From: Ancylobacter lacus
GTDB lineage: Bacteria; Pseudomonadota; Alphaproteobacteria; Rhizobiales; Xanthobacteraceae
Assembly (NCBI RefSeq): GCF_018390635.1
Contig: NZ_JAHBGE010000066.1
Span: 1 to 62,255 of the forward strand
Length of the DNA stretch: 62,255 bases
Direction: 5' to 3'
Shown: one piece after another, positions 27,131 to 37,513 of the stretch
Layout of the letters: every line of letters starts with the position of its first letter
Position numbering within the stretch: position 1 is the first letter of the stretch
Position numbers and translations under genes: made by a program
The notes under the pieces: model-generated
What the model saw: only the letters and a program-made list of their open reading frames with translations
What the model was told of the DNA's origin: nothing
Databases searched by the model: none

Positions 27131-27607
27131 TCAGCCCGCCGGAGCCGCCGGCCACGCCCCCACCTGCCGCAGTGCCTCGCCGAGAATCATCGCGCCGGCC
27201 AGAGCGACGTTCAGCGAGCGCGCGCCCGGCGCCAGCGGGATGACGATGCGCGCATCCGCCGCGCCGTGCACCGCATCCGGCACGCCGGCGCTCTCGCGGC
27301 CGAGCAGCAGCAGGTCGCCGGCGGCGAAGGCGAAGCCGGTATAGGGTTGTGAGCCGCGGGTCGTGCACAGCACCAGCCGGCGGCCTTCGCTCCGGCGCCA
27401 GCTCTCGAAGGCGGCGAAGGAGCTGTGGCGTCGGATCGCCGCGCGGTCGAGATAGTCCATGCCGGCGCGGCGGAAGCCGGCATCACCCACAGGAAAGCCC
27501 GCGGGCTCGATGATGTGCAGCGGCACGGCGAGGCAGGCCGCCGCCCGGGCGAGGGTGCCCGCGTTCTTGGCGATGTCAGGCTGGTAGAGCGCGAGCGCGG
27601 GCGGCAT
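27131..27607 (-). CDS. trmL: tRNA (cytidine/uridine-2'-O-)-methyltransferase
   Basis: This 158-residue SPOUT-family enzyme methylates the ribose of the wobble base in tRNA-Leu isoacceptors. Motifs: NAGTLARAAACLAVPLHIIEP, LLLGRESAGVPD and SLNVALAGAMILGEALRQ in the knot region. The length equals the E. coli enzyme. The start at 27607 (MPPALALYQPDIAKN) is favoured because the upstream extension has no family similarity. It converges with the ABC transporter gene, 6 bases away. Confidence 0.93.
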   Translation of the reverse strand: MPPALALYQPDIAKNAGTLARAAACLAVPLHIIEPAGFPVGDAGFRRAGMDYLDRAAIRRHSSFAAFESWRRSEGRRLVLCTTRGSQPYTGFAFAAGDLLLLGRESAGVPDAVHGAADARIVIPLAPGARSLNVALAGAMILGEALRQVGAWPAAPAG

Positions 27608-28014
27608 GGCTGGAACCTTCAAGGGCGCCCGGTGAGAGGCGGAGGGTGCCACGTCCGGGATGCGGTTCTGTGGCGATTCACCGCGGGGATGACGCGGCGG
27701 CAGCGCCGTGCGGGAGTCAAGGTGCTGCCGCCGGGCAAGGCAGGACTCACTGACGCACTGCCGCGATCTGGACAAGGGGCAGCGACGATGCAATTAGAGG
27801 CGGTCGAAGGTACGTGGCTTCGCGTTGGCGGCGCTGCGTCACCGGCCTCGCGGCGCGCGGGGCCCTGACGGCGTCTCCCGTCTCCCGGGACGGCGCCGGA
27901 CCCCGGTTCAGGGGGTGGCGTCCGGTTTCGCGGGCCGCGTCCCGTCCGCCGGGTGCCCTGGGGGTGCGCCGGTCGTGGGGTGGAACGGCGCAGTCGAGGG
28001 AAAGGGAACCGAAC

Positions 28015-28575
28015 GTGGCATCAACCGAGACGGCGGAAACCACTCGCCGCGACTTCCTGTACATCGCCACCGGGGCGGTCGGCGCGGTCGGGGCGGCTGC
28101 GCTGGTATGGCCCTTCATCTCCCAGCTGCAGCCGGACGCCTCGGTGCTGGCGCTCTCCTCCACCGAGGTCGACCTGACCCAGGTCGCCGAAGGCCAGATC
28201 ATCACGGTGAAATGGCGCGGCAAGCCGGTCTTCGTGTGGAACCGCACGCCGGACGACATCGCCAAGGCAAAGTCCGTCCAGCTCTCCCAGCTCATCGACC
28301 CGGTGGCGCGCAACGCCAATCTGCCGGCGGATGCGCCGGCGACCGATGCCAACCGTGCCGCGGCCGATCGCGAGAAGTGGCTGGTGGTGATCGGCATCTG
28401 CACCCATCTCGGCTGCGTCCCGATCGGCCATTCCGGCGAGTATGACGGCTGGTTCTGCCCCTGCCACGGTTCCGAGTATGACAGCGCAGGCCGCGTGCGG
28501 CGCGGACCGGCGCCCGAGAACCTTGCGATCCCGCCCTACAGCTTCGTGTCCGACACGAAGATCTCCATCGGTTGA
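28015..28575 (+). CDS. petA: Ubiquinol-cytochrome c reductase Rieske iron-sulfur subunit
   Basis: This 186-residue subunit of complex III carries the [2Fe-2S] cluster that takes electrons from ubiquinol. The ligand motifs CTHLGC and CPCHGS are intact. A twin-arginine-like N-terminus ([20 protein letters not shown]) forms the single membrane anchor. The start is a GTG at 28015 with AAGGGAA upstream; a longer frame reads through unlikely sequence. It is first in petA-petB-petC, 25 bases before petB. Confidence 0.97.
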   Translation: MASTETAETTRRDFLYIATGAVGAVGAAALVWPFISQLQPDASVLALSSTEVDLTQVAEGQIITVKWRGKPVFVWNRTPDDIAKAKSVQLSQLIDPVARNANLPADAPATDANRAAADREKWLVVIGICTHLGCVPIGHSGEYDGWFCPCHGSEYDSAGRVRRGPAPENLAIPPYSFVSDTKISIG

Positions 28576-28600
28576 TCCGGGTTCAAGGGACGACATCACC

Positions 28601-29833
28601 ATGAGCGGACACGCGACATTCGAGCCGAAGAACCCGGCGCTGAAGTGGTTCGAGAGCCGGCTTCCCCTGGTCGGGCTGCTGCATTCCTCCTTTGTGGCGT
28701 ATCCGACGCCGCGGAACCTGAACTACTGGTGGACCTTCGGCGGCATCCTGTCGCTGATGCTGGTCTGCCAGATCCTCTCCGGCGTCGTGCTGGTGATGCA
28801 CTACACCCCGCATGTCACGCTCGCCTTCGACTCGGTCGAGCACATCATGCGCGATGTCAGCTATGGCTGGCTGCTCCGCTACATCCACGCCAACGGCGCC
28901 TCGATGTTCTTCATCGCGGTGTACATCCACATGTTCCGCGGCCTCTATTACGGGTCCTACAAGGCCCCGCGCGAGGTGCTCTGGATCCTCGGCGTGATCA
29001 TCTACCTCCTGATGATGGCGACCGGCTTCATGGGCTACGTGCTGCCGTGGGGGCAGATGAGCTTCTGGGGCGCCACCGTCATCACCAATCTGTTTTCCGC
29101 CTTCCCGGTGGTCGGGCCGACCATCGTCGAGTGGCTGTGGGGCGGCTTTGCCGTCGACAACCCGACGCTGAACCGGTTCTTCTCCCTGCACTACCTGCTG
29201 CCCTTCATGATCGCGGGCGTCGTGATCCTGCACGTCTGGGCGCTGCATGTGGTCGGCCAGAACAACCCCACCGGCGTCGAGCCGAAGACGCCGAAGGACA
29301 CCGTGCCCTTCACCCCCTACGCGACCATCAAGGATGGCTTCGCGATGGTGTGCTTCCTGCTCTTCTTCGCCTGGTTCGTGTTCTACATCCCGAACTATCT
29401 CGGCCATGCCGACAACTACATCCCCGCCAACCCGCTGGTGACCCCGGCCCACATCGTGCCGGAATGGTACTACCTGCCGTTCTACGCGATGCTGCGCTCG
29501 GTGCCGGACAAGCTCGGCGGCGTGCTCACCATGTTCGGCGCGATCATCGTGCTGTTCTTCGTGCCGTGGCTCGACACCTCCAAGGTACGCTCGGCGGCCT
29601 ACCGCCCGCTGTTCCGCCAGTTCTTCTGGATCTGGGTGGCGGTGTGCATCGGGCTGGGCTGGCTCGGCTCCAAGCCGGCGGAAGGTGGCTATGTGATCGC
29701 CGGCCGCATCCTGACCATCTGGTACTTCGCCCACTTCCTGATCATCCTGCCGCTGCTCGGCCTGTTCGAGAAGCCCCGGCAGGTGCCGGCCTCGATCACC
29801 GAGGCGGTGCTCGGCAAGACGAAATCGGCGTGA
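28601..29833 (+). CDS. petB: Cytochrome b subunit of complex III
   Basis: This 410-residue integral membrane protein binds both b-type haems and the quinone sites. Motifs include the haem-binding helices ([33 protein letters not shown]) and the Qo-site sequence [14 protein letters not shown]. The protein is full-length and separate from cytochrome c1, unlike the fused precursor fbcH of some Bradyrhizobiaceae. AAGGGA precedes the ATG. It is 14 bases from petC. Confidence 0.97.
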   Translation: MSGHATFEPKNPALKWFESRLPLVGLLHSSFVAYPTPRNLNYWWTFGGILSLMLVCQILSGVVLVMHYTPHVTLAFDSVEHIMRDVSYGWLLRYIHANGASMFFIAVYIHMFRGLYYGSYKAPREVLWILGVIIYLLMMATGFMGYVLPWGQMSFWGATVITNLFSAFPVVGPTIVEWLWGGFAVDNPTLNRFFSLHYLLPFMIAGVVILHVWALHVVGQNNPTGVEPKTPKDTVPFTPYATIKDGFAMVCFLLFFAWFVFYIPNYLGHADNYIPANPLVTPAHIVPEWYYLPFYAMLRSVPDKLGGVLTMFGAIIVLFFVPWLDTSKVRSAAYRPLFRQFFWIWVAVCIGLGWLGSKPAEGGYVIAGRILTIWYFAHFLIILPLLGLFEKPRQVPASITEAVLGKTKSA

Positions 29834-29847
29834 GCGGAGCAGGAACG

Positions 29848-30702
29848 ATGAACATGCGCTTTGCTTCCCTCCGCTCGCTCTCCTTCGGCGTCGTGACCGC
29901 GGTCGCGATGCTGGCCGCGGCCCCGGCGGCGTTCGCCCAGGAAGGCCACGGGGCGCCCAAGCCGCACCGCGAGAGCTGGACCTTCGCCGGTCCGTTCGGC
30001 AAGTTCGACCGCGCCCAGGTTCAGCGCGGCTTCCAGGTGTTCCGCGAGGTGTGCTCCTCCTGCCATGCGGCGCACCTCTTCGCCTTCCGCAACCTGGCCC
30101 AGCCGGGCGGCCCGGAATTCTCCGAGGCGCAGGCCAAGACGGTGGCCGAGGCCTACAAGGTTCAGGACGGCCCCAACGACGCCGGCGACATGTTCGAGCG
30201 CCCCGGCCGCCTGTCGGACCATTGGCCCTCGCCCTTCCCGAACGAGCAGGCGGCCCGCGCGTCCAATGGCGGCGCCTATCCGCCGGACTTCTCGGTGCTG
30301 GCCAAGGCGCGCACCTATGAGGTCGGCTTCCCGGGCTTCCTCATCGACATCGTGCGCCAGTATCAGGAGCAGGGACCGGATTACATCCATGCCCTGCTGA
30401 ACGGCTACAAGGACGCTCCCGAGGGCGTCACCGTGCCGGAGGGCGCCTATTACAACGAGTATTTCCCCGGCCACGCCATCAAGATGCCGCCGCCGCTCTC
30501 GGCTGACCAGGTGACCTACACCGACGGCACGCCCCAGACGGTGGACCAGTATTCCCGCGACGTCACCGCCTTCATGATGTGGCTCGCCGAGCCTCACCTC
30601 GAGGAGCGCAAGCGCATCGGCTTCCAGGTGATGATCTTCCTCATTGTCTTTGCCGGCCTGCTCTACTTCACCAAGAAGAAGGTGTGGAAGAGCGTCCACT
30701 GA
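29848..30702 (+). CDS. petC: Cytochrome c1
   Basis: This 284-residue subunit passes electrons from the Rieske centre to soluble cytochrome c. It has a cleavable signal peptide (about residues 1-32, ending AAPAAFAQ), the haem motif CSSCH, a methionine-ligand region near IKMPPPLS, and a C-terminal membrane anchor (FQVMIFLIVFAGLLYF). It is the last gene of the operon and is followed by an intrinsic terminator. Confidence 0.97.
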   Translation: MNMRFASLRSLSFGVVTAVAMLAAAPAAFAQEGHGAPKPHRESWTFAGPFGKFDRAQVQRGFQVFREVCSSCHAAHLFAFRNLAQPGGPEFSEAQAKTVAEAYKVQDGPNDAGDMFERPGRLSDHWPSPFPNEQAARASNGGAYPPDFSVLAKARTYEVGFPGFLIDIVRQYQEQGPDYIHALLNGYKDAPEGVTVPEGAYYNEYFPGHAIKMPPPLSADQVTYTDGTPQTVDQYSRDVTAFMMWLAEPHLEERKRIGFQVMIFLIVFAGLLYFTKKKVWKSVH

Positions 30703-30728
30703 GACCAGCCTTCGGCGCAGTATGGATC

Positions 30729-30752
30729 AGGGCCCCTCACGGGGCCCTTTTT
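30729..30752 (+). terminator. Intrinsic terminator of petABC
   Basis: An 8-bp stem (AGGGCCCC/GGGGCCCT) with loop TCAC is followed by five T residues, 26 bases past the petC stop. Confidence 0.9.
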
Positions 30753-30808
30753 CGTTGAGGTGGTGCTGAAGAACGGCGGGCGTCGCCCGGGCCGGGCATC
30801 CCGGGTCC

Positions 30809-31549
30809 TCACGCCCGAGCGAGGGTGAGGACGAGCCCGTTGCGGTCGGACATGTTCATGCCCGCCGCAGTCTTCCGGGACAGTGTGGCGCGTGCCTCGC
30901 AGCGCCAGCGCGGACCGTGGGCGAGGTGCTCAAGGCTGCGGTCCGGCGTGTCGTCGGCTGCGCCTGGGGCAGGCGGCAGGGGAGCCTCGGTCGCGACCGT
31001 GTAGCCGCGTCCCAGCAGGCCCGCCAGCTTCTGGTGGACGCGCAGCGGCTGCGTCTGGCGGGGCAGGTGCTGGTTGAAATCCCCCACCAGCAGCTCGGGG
31101 CCGCCGCCCGCTTCCGGAAGAAACCGGCCGAGCGCATCGAGATAGTCCTCGTGCTCCTTCCATCTGGCTCTGCCGCGCTCCCGCATGCCGGCGCCGCTGT
31201 AGGGGATGCACAGGCCGGCGATCGACACGGGGCCAAGGCAGGTTTGTGTCCGCGCGTGGACGAAACGGCCCGGCGGCAGGTCGGGATGGCCGACATCGTC
31301 CGCCTCCGTCCAGGGCGAGCGGCTCCAGAGCACGACCTTTCTTACCGCCGTCTTCGCGGGCCCGTATGGAAAGGGCGAGCTGGTGACGACATGGCCGGGC
31401 GGCAGCAGGTCGGCAGAGGCTTCGGTGAGGCAGATCAGGTCGGCGTCCACCCGGTGCAGCCCGTCGCGGATTGTGCGGCCCCGCGGCGTCCCGAGGCTGG
31501 CCCTGTCCGCGGTCCAGACCAGAACGCGCAGCGTGGCGGCGGGGCTCAC
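30809..31549 (-). CDS. Endonuclease/exonuclease/phosphatase-fold protein
   Basis: This 246-residue protein has the EEP fold: an early acidic motif (DADLICLTEA), the metal/phosphate motif LLVGDFNQHLP, and a late LEHLAHG in place of the usual DH pair. The start is GTG at 31549, overlapping the stop of the MaoC-like gene (GTGA). Members act on DNA, phosphoinositides or other phosphodiesters; the altered late motif makes the exact activity uncertain. It is the last gene of a three-gene minus-strand run. Confidence 0.78.
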   Translation of the reverse strand: MSPAATLRVLVWTADRASLGTPRGRTIRDGLHRVDADLICLTEASADLLPPGHVVTSSPFPYGPAKTAVRKVVLWSRSPWTEADDVGHPDLPPGRFVHARTQTCLGPVSIAGLCIPYSGAGMRERGRARWKEHEDYLDALGRFLPEAGGGPELLVGDFNQHLPRQTQPLRVHQKLAGLLGRGYTVATEAPLPPAPGAADDTPDRSLEHLAHGPRWRCEARATLSRKTAAGMNMSDRNGLVLTLARA

Positions 31550-32022
31550 GCCTCCACACGTTCCACGAACACGCAGTTGGTGAATTCGAAGGCGAGGCGG
31601 CCGTACTGGTTGGTGCCGGTTTCGTGGGTGAAGACGAGGCCCCATTCCGGCCGGCTCGCGCTCGGCTTTTTGGCGGTGACCTCGCTGACGAACGAGATGG
31701 TGTCGCCCGGTCGCACCGGTTTCAGCCAGTTGAGGTTCTTGAAGCCGGGGGAGGGGCCAATGCGGGGGGCGCGCTCGCCGCGGGCACGGAGCTGCTCGTG
31801 CAGCCGGGCCTGGGCCGCGGCCCGCAGCCGGGCCCAGACCGCCGCGGTGTGCCAGCCGGAGGCGGCGAGGCCGCCGAAATGGGTGCGCATGGCCAGCAGC
31901 GGATCGATGTGGAACGGTTGGGGATCCCACGAGCGGGCAAACGCGATGATCTCGTCCTCGAAGAAGGTGTGGCTGCCAAGCTTTTCCGTATCGCCGACCG
32001 CGATGTCCTCGAAGAACCTCAT
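31546..32022 (-). CDS. MaoC-like hot-dog dehydratase
   Basis: This 158-residue hot-dog fold protein begins MRFFEDIAVGD and carries the hydratase motif region FARSWDPQPFHIDP, where D and H fit the MaoC catalytic pair, followed by GLAASGWHTAAVW. Enoyl-CoA hydration is the family activity. It overlaps both neighbours by 4 bases. The second MaoC-like gene directly upstream is similar and may form a heterodimer with it. Confidence 0.88.
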   Translation of the reverse strand: MRFFEDIAVGDTEKLGSHTFFEDEIIAFARSWDPQPFHIDPLLAMRTHFGGLAASGWHTAAVWARLRAAAQARLHEQLRARGERAPRIGPSPGFKNLNWLKPVRPGDTISFVSEVTAKKPSASRPEWGLVFTHETGTNQYGRLAFEFTNCVFVERVEA

Positions 32023-32477
32023 GCCAGCCGCGCCCCGGGGTTGCGCCGCCCGAACAGCAGGGTTCCCACCAGTTCGAACACCGCGGTGCCGGCACTGTCG
32101 AGCAGCTCGAAACGGAACTTGACCAGCCCCATTTCCGGCCGGCTCTTCGAGGCGCGGGTCTCCAGCACCGCGCGGCGCAGGCTCAACACCGCGCCGGGAT
32201 GCACGGGCTGGAGGAACCGCGCCTCCTCGATGCCGGGCGAGCCAAGGCACTCGGCCTTGAGCAGCAGCCCGTCGGTCAGCAGGCGCTGGAAGATGGCGCA
32301 GATATGCCAGCCGGAGGCGGCAAGGCCCGCCAGCGGCGTCGCCGCAGCGGCGGCATCATCAAGGTGGATCGGTGTCGGGTCGAAGTCGCGGGCGAAGGCG
32401 AGTATTTCCTCGCGCCCCACCACATAGCGGCCGCAGCTCGCCACATGGCCTTCGTGGAAATCCTCCCAGAACAGCAT
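32019..32477 (-). CDS. MaoC-like hot-dog dehydratase, second copy
   Basis: This 152-residue protein has the same layout (MLFWEDFHEGH, FARDFDPTPIHLDD, GLAASGWHICAIF) and overlaps the next gene by ATGA. Two adjacent single-domain MaoC genes with coupled translation suggest a two-subunit enoyl-CoA hydratase. The metabolic pathway is not shown by the neighbours. Confidence 0.88.
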   Translation of the reverse strand: MLFWEDFHEGHVASCGRYVVGREEILAFARDFDPTPIHLDDAAAAATPLAGLAASGWHICAIFQRLLTDGLLLKAECLGSPGIEEARFLQPVHPGAVLSLRRAVLETRASKSRPEMGLVKFRFELLDSAGTAVFELVGTLLFGRRNPGARLA

Positions 32478-32606
32478 GGACGGCGGCGCTCTCCCTGCGG
32501 GCTACGGTGGGCGGCTGTTCGGCGCCGCCCTCGCGGCGGATGCGACTCCGCCTGCAGCCGATCTCACGGGAGGCCGGCGCCGGCGTCAAGCGGCTGCAGC
32601 CCCGCC

Positions 32607-33704
32607 TCAGGTGTTGAAGCGGAAATGCAGCACGTCCCCATCCGCCACGACATATTCCTTGCCTTCCAGCCGCAGCCGGCCGGCATCGCGGGCCCCGGCC
32701 TCGCCATTGCCGCGGACATAGTCGTCGAAGGCGATGGTCTCGGCCCGGATGAAGCCCTTCTCGAAGTCCGAGTGGATGACGCCCGCCGCTCCCGGCGCCT
32801 TGGTGCCGGCGGTGATGGTCCAGGCGCGGGCTTCCTTCGGGCCTACGGTGAAGTAGGTGACGAGCTTCAGCAGCTCGTAGCCGCTGCGGATGATGCGGTT
32901 GAGGCCGGGCTCCTCCAGCTCGATGGCCTCGAGATAGTCCTTCTGTTCGGCCGCCGGCAGCACAGCGATCTCGCTTTCGATCTTGGCCGAGACCACCACC
33001 GCCTTGGCGCCCTCCTCGGCGGCACGGGCGAAGACCTCGCGGGACAGCGCGTTGCCCTCGCGCGCGGAGGCCTCCTCGACATTGCAGACATAGAGCACCG
33101 GCTTCGAGGAGAGCAGGCCCAACATACGGAACGCCTTCTCCTCCTCCGGCTTCACCTCCACGAGGCGCGCGGGCTTGCCCTCCCGCAGCAGCACGAGGGC
33201 GCGGTTCATGAGGTCGAGCAGTTCGCGGGCATCCTTGTCACCGCCCTTGGCCTTCTTCTCGAGAGCTGCGGCGCGCTTTTCCAGGCTTTCGAGGTCGGCG
33301 AGCATCAGCTCGGTCTCGATGGTCTCGATGTCGGAGAGCGGGGCGAGCTTGCCCTCGACGTGGGTGACGTCGGAATCCTCGAAGCAGCGCACCACATGGG
33401 CGATGGCGTCGCATTCGCGGATATTGGCGAGGAACTGGTTGCCGAGACCCTCGCCCTTGGAGGCGCCGCGCACCAGCCCGGCGATGTCGACGAAGGTGAG
33501 GCGGGTCGGGATGATCTGCTGGGAACCGGCGATCTTCGCCAGCGTCTCAAGGCGCGGATCGGGAACCGCGACATCGCCGACATTGGGCTCGATGGTGCAG
33601 AACGGGTAATTCGCCGCCTGCGCCGCCGCCGTCTGGGTGAGGGCGTTGAAGAGAGTCGACTTGCCGACATTCGGCAGGCCGACGATGCCGCATTTGAAGC
33701 CCAT
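32607..33704 (-). CDS. ychF: Redox-regulated ATPase YchF
   Basis: This 365-residue Obg-related P-loop protein binds ATP rather than GTP and associates with ribosomes. Visible are the P-loop GLPNVGKSTLFNALT near the N-terminus, switch region FVDIAGLVRGASKGEGLGN, and the C-terminal TGS-like domain ending EYVVADGDVLHFRFNT. It lies next to pth, the common bacterial arrangement. Upstream sequence to pth is 169 bp. Confidence 0.96.
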   Translation of the reverse strand: MGFKCGIVGLPNVGKSTLFNALTQTAAAQAANYPFCTIEPNVGDVAVPDPRLETLAKIAGSQQIIPTRLTFVDIAGLVRGASKGEGLGNQFLANIRECDAIAHVVRCFEDSDVTHVEGKLAPLSDIETIETELMLADLESLEKRAAALEKKAKGGDKDARELLDLMNRALVLLREGKPARLVEVKPEEEKAFRMLGLLSSKPVLYVCNVEEASAREGNALSREVFARAAEEGAKAVVVSAKIESEIAVLPAAEQKDYLEAIELEEPGLNRIIRSGYELLKLVTYFTVGPKEARAWTITAGTKAPGAAGVIHSDFEKGFIRAETIAFDDYVRGNGEAGARDAGRLRLEGKEYVVADGDVLHFRFNT

Positions 33705-33873
33705 GGGGGAAGACCGTCAGGTAAGGGTTGCTGTGCTGGGAGCGTGGTAAGGCCCGGGCGCGCCGACCGCAATCCCCGCCGTGCCGGCAAGACGGGCAAG
33801 GGCGTGGCCCGTGAGCCTGCTGCGCCCGGTTTCGCGCGGCCGACCTATCGCCGGCGTCGGCGCGGCGCCGGGT

Positions 33874-34476
33874 TCAGCCCTTGTGCGGGGCCGCGGGATC
33901 GATGCCGCGCGCCTCGAGAAGCAGATGCAGCCGGCTCTGGAACTCGTCGACCTTGCGCTGGATCAGCAGCTCGGCCAGCTCGGCGCAGCCGTCGCACACA
34001 GCCTCGACCCAGGGCTGTTCCGCCTTGGCGAAGTCGTTCAGCACGAAGTGGGTGACCAGCGCCTTGTCGCCGGGATGGCCGATGCCGAGCCGGACGCGGG
34101 CGTAATCATTGCCGCAATGGGCGGTGATGGAGCGCAGGCCGTTATGCCCGGCATTGCCGCCGCCGGTCTTCACCCGCACCTTGGCCGGCGCGAGGTCGAG
34201 CTCGTCATGGAACACCACCACGTCGCCGAGCGCGATCTTGTAGAAGCGCTGGGCCTCGGCCACGGCGCGGCCGCTCTCGTTCATGTAGGTCTCGGGCAGC
34301 AGCGCCAGGACCTTTTCGCCGGCAATCTCGCCCTCGCAGGCGGCGCCCTGGAAGCGGCGGCGCCACGGCGAGAACCGGTGGCGGCGCACGATCGCGTCCA
34401 CCGCCATGAAGCCGATATTGTGCCGGTTGCCGGCATATTTCGGGCCGGGATTGCCGAGCCCCGTGAAGAGGAACAT
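33874..34476 (-). CDS. pth: Peptidyl-tRNA hydrolase
   Basis: This 200-residue enzyme releases tRNA from peptidyl-tRNA that has dropped off the ribosome. Motifs are [21 protein letters not shown] with the catalytic histidine, and [31 protein letters not shown]. It lies 33 bases downstream of rplY, the standard pair, and is probably cotranscribed with it. Confidence 0.97.
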   Translation of the reverse strand: MFLFTGLGNPGPKYAGNRHNIGFMAVDAIVRRHRFSPWRRRFQGAACEGEIAGEKVLALLPETYMNESGRAVAEAQRFYKIALGDVVVFHDELDLAPAKVRVKTGGGNAGHNGLRSITAHCGNDYARVRLGIGHPGDKALVTHFVLNDFAKAEQPWVEAVCDGCAELAELLIQRKVDEFQSRLHLLLEARGIDPAAPHKG

Positions 34477-34509
34477 CAGGCAGGCTCCCGGCCAGAAACG
34501 CGTGTCAGA

Positions 34510-35142
34510 TCACTTCTTGCCCGGGGTCGCCGCGGCGGCCGCAGCAGCAGCGGCCTCGTCAGCCTCGGCTTCCTTGAGGCCCGAGGGAGCCGCGATCGTG
34601 ACGAGGGTGTCGTCGCCATGGCCGGCCCAGGTCACGCCGGCGGGCAGCGCCACCTGCGAGAGGTGGATCGAATCGCCCAGCCCGGCCTTGCCGAGATCGA
34701 CGGTGATCGCCTCGGGAATGGCGTCGGCCGGCACGTTCAGCTCCACCGTGTGGGCGACGACGTTCAGCGTGCCGCCGGCTTTGATGCCCGGAGCGGTCTC
34801 GGCGTTGCTGAAGTGGACCGGGACGTCGACGGTCAGCGTGGCGCCGACGGCGACGCGCAGGAAGTCGACATGCAGCGGCAGGTCCTTCAGCGGGTCGAGC
34901 TGGTAGTCGCGCGGGATCACGCGGTGCTTCTCGCCCTCGACATCCACGTTGAACAGCGTGGTGAGGAAGTGGCCGGCATAGATGGTGCGGGTGATCTCGG
35001 TGTAGTCGAGCGTGATGCCGAGAGGGGCCTTGCCGTCGCCATAGATGACGGCGGGCACGCGACCGGCGCGGCGTTCTGCACGAGCGGCCCCCTTGCCGAC
35101 CTTCGTGCGCGCCGACGCCTTCAGTTCCTTGATGGCGGTCAT
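34510..35142 (-). CDS. rplY: 50S ribosomal protein L25 (Ctc form)
   Basis: This 210-residue long form of L25 binds 5S rRNA through its N-terminal domain (LKASARTKVGKGAARAERRAG) and has the C-terminal TL5/Ctc domain (residues about 95-190). It ends in an Ala/Glu-rich tail. It forms a unit with pth. Confidence 0.96.
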   Translation of the reverse strand: MTAIKELKASARTKVGKGAARAERRAGRVPAVIYGDGKAPLGITLDYTEITRTIYAGHFLTTLFNVDVEGEKHRVIPRDYQLDPLKDLPLHVDFLRVAVGATLTVDVPVHFSNAETAPGIKAGGTLNVVAHTVELNVPADAIPEAITVDLGKAGLGDSIHLSQVALPAGVTWAGHGDDTLVTIAAPSGLKEAEADEAAAAAAAAATPGKK

Positions 35143-35180
35143 GGGCTATGTTCCTTCATGGGTCATGCCCAACGAAACAA

Positions 35181-35196
35181 GGCCGCTTTCGCGGCC
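35181..35196 (-). terminator. Hairpin upstream of rplY
   Basis: GGCCGC-TTTC-GCGGCC is a perfect 6-bp stem. On the minus strand it is followed by TTGTTT, so it could end transcripts coming from the secreted-protein gene before rplY. Confidence 0.5.
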
Positions 35197-35338
35197 CGTC
35201 ACGTCAGGCGATCGAGGTTCGACGTCGCCCGACGCGCCTCCAGGGGTGCGGATAGGCCGGACGACGGCGGGCTCATAGCAGCAAAGCGCCGGCGGGGCAA
35301 TCTTCGCAGGGGCCGGCGGCCCCGCCTCGAGGGGCCTT

Positions 35339-36205
35339 CTAGAACTTGCCGAGGATGCCCGCCTTCACCGTTTCGGTGCCGGTGGTGCCGATGGTGCGCG
35401 CGTGCTCCACCGAGAAGAAGCGCTCGAACGGTCCGAGCGGGCCGCGCAGTTCCACGGATGTGTTCACGCTCGACTGGTTGGCGAGCTCCGCCGACATGCC
35501 CAGCGTTTCGCCATCCGGCGTGAGCGGCACCTTGTAGGTGCTGCCGATTGCCGAGCCGTCGGAGAGCGAGACGGCCGATCGGCCGGCAGCGGCGCCGACA
35601 TTGCCCGTGCCATAGATCACGAGGCTGTCGAGGGCGTAGTCGATGCGGCCTTTCACCTCGCCCGACGCGCCGCCGGCGGACGCGGCCAGTGCCGAGGAGA
35701 CCGGCGCGTTGGCGGAAACGCTGGTGCTGACATTCACGCTGGCCGGGCCGTGGGAGAGATCGAGGCTGGTCGGCAGTGTGCGCTTGGCCGACGTGGTGGC
35801 AGAACGGCCGGCTGCGTTCTTTATCACCTGCTCGGCCGGCGTCGGCCCCTCTGTGGCGGGGGTGGGCGGCACGAAGCCGCCGAGGGTCGACCAGACATAG
35901 CCGGGATCGGGCGATGTGCCCGCTTCACCCGCGGCGGGAGAAGCGCTGTCCGCCGGCGCGCCCTGCTGGGGCGGGGGCGAGACGGTGATGGTCATCGGCG
36001 TGCCGTCACTGGCATCGTGATCCTCGGCGGGGGCCTCCGCATTGGCGACGGCGTCCTCATAGGGGCTCGCGCTCTCGACAGGAGCCGGCGCCTCGGCCGG
36101 GTCGAGTATGGCGATGCCCGCCCAGGGGTCGACGGCAGGCTGGTCAGCATGGGCGGGCGCTGTCACGGAAAGCGCCAGCAGGGCGGCAAGCAGGGGGCGC
36201 TGCAT
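35339..36205 (-). CDS. Exported protein of unknown function
   Basis: This 288-residue protein has a clear signal peptide (MQRPLLAALLALSVTAPAHA, cut after residue 20), a Pro/Ala-rich low-complexity stretch (about 35-105) and a Ser/Ala-rich C-terminal half with alternating hydrophobic residues (RIDYALDSLVIYGTGNVGAA, SVELRGPLGPFERFF). It ends in phenylalanine (AGILGKF), as many outer-membrane beta-strands do, but no barrel family is recognised. The start is fixed by AAGGAGG 5 bases upstream. Confidence 0.8.
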   Translation of the reverse strand: MQRPLLAALLALSVTAPAHADQPAVDPWAGIAILDPAEAPAPVESASPYEDAVANAEAPAEDHDASDGTPMTITVSPPPQQGAPADSASPAAGEAGTSPDPGYVWSTLGGFVPPTPATEGPTPAEQVIKNAAGRSATTSAKRTLPTSLDLSHGPASVNVSTSVSANAPVSSALAASAGGASGEVKGRIDYALDSLVIYGTGNVGAAAGRSAVSLSDGSAIGSTYKVPLTPDGETLGMSAELANQSSVNTSVELRGPLGPFERFFSVEHARTIGTTGTETVKAGILGKF

Positions 36206-36398
36206 CCGACCTCCTTCGTGTCGTTCAAGCCTCACGGCAGATTCGCCACGAAAAATGGACCGAAAAAGGCAGCCGCCTGGAACACTCGCCGGGAAGGGCA
36301 ATTCCCCGGCCGTTCCATGGAGAAGCCGGAAGACCAGCCGACTGAGATGACTCGGCTTTTGTCGCCGCCATGCGCCTCGCGCAGGGCTCGCTGGCGAC
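36206..36398. other. Intergenic region between prs and the exported-protein gene
   Basis: No gene is supported. It must hold the promoter of the exported-protein gene. An inverted repeat AGCCGA/TCGGCT lies near 36337-36358. Confidence 0.4.
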
Positions 36399-37352
<954 letters not shown>

Positions 37353-37513
37353 TCCGGCGCGCTCCAAGCCGTCCTATCGGCGCGAGGGCCGTCGCTTGGC
37401 CGTCGCGAAGCCCTGATAGGCGGGCCGGGCGACGGTGTAAAGCCGGGGAATGCCCGCTCTCGTCGTGCCCGGCGCGTGAGGGCAGAAGCCCGTGCTCCCT
37501 GCGTCCGGCTGCC

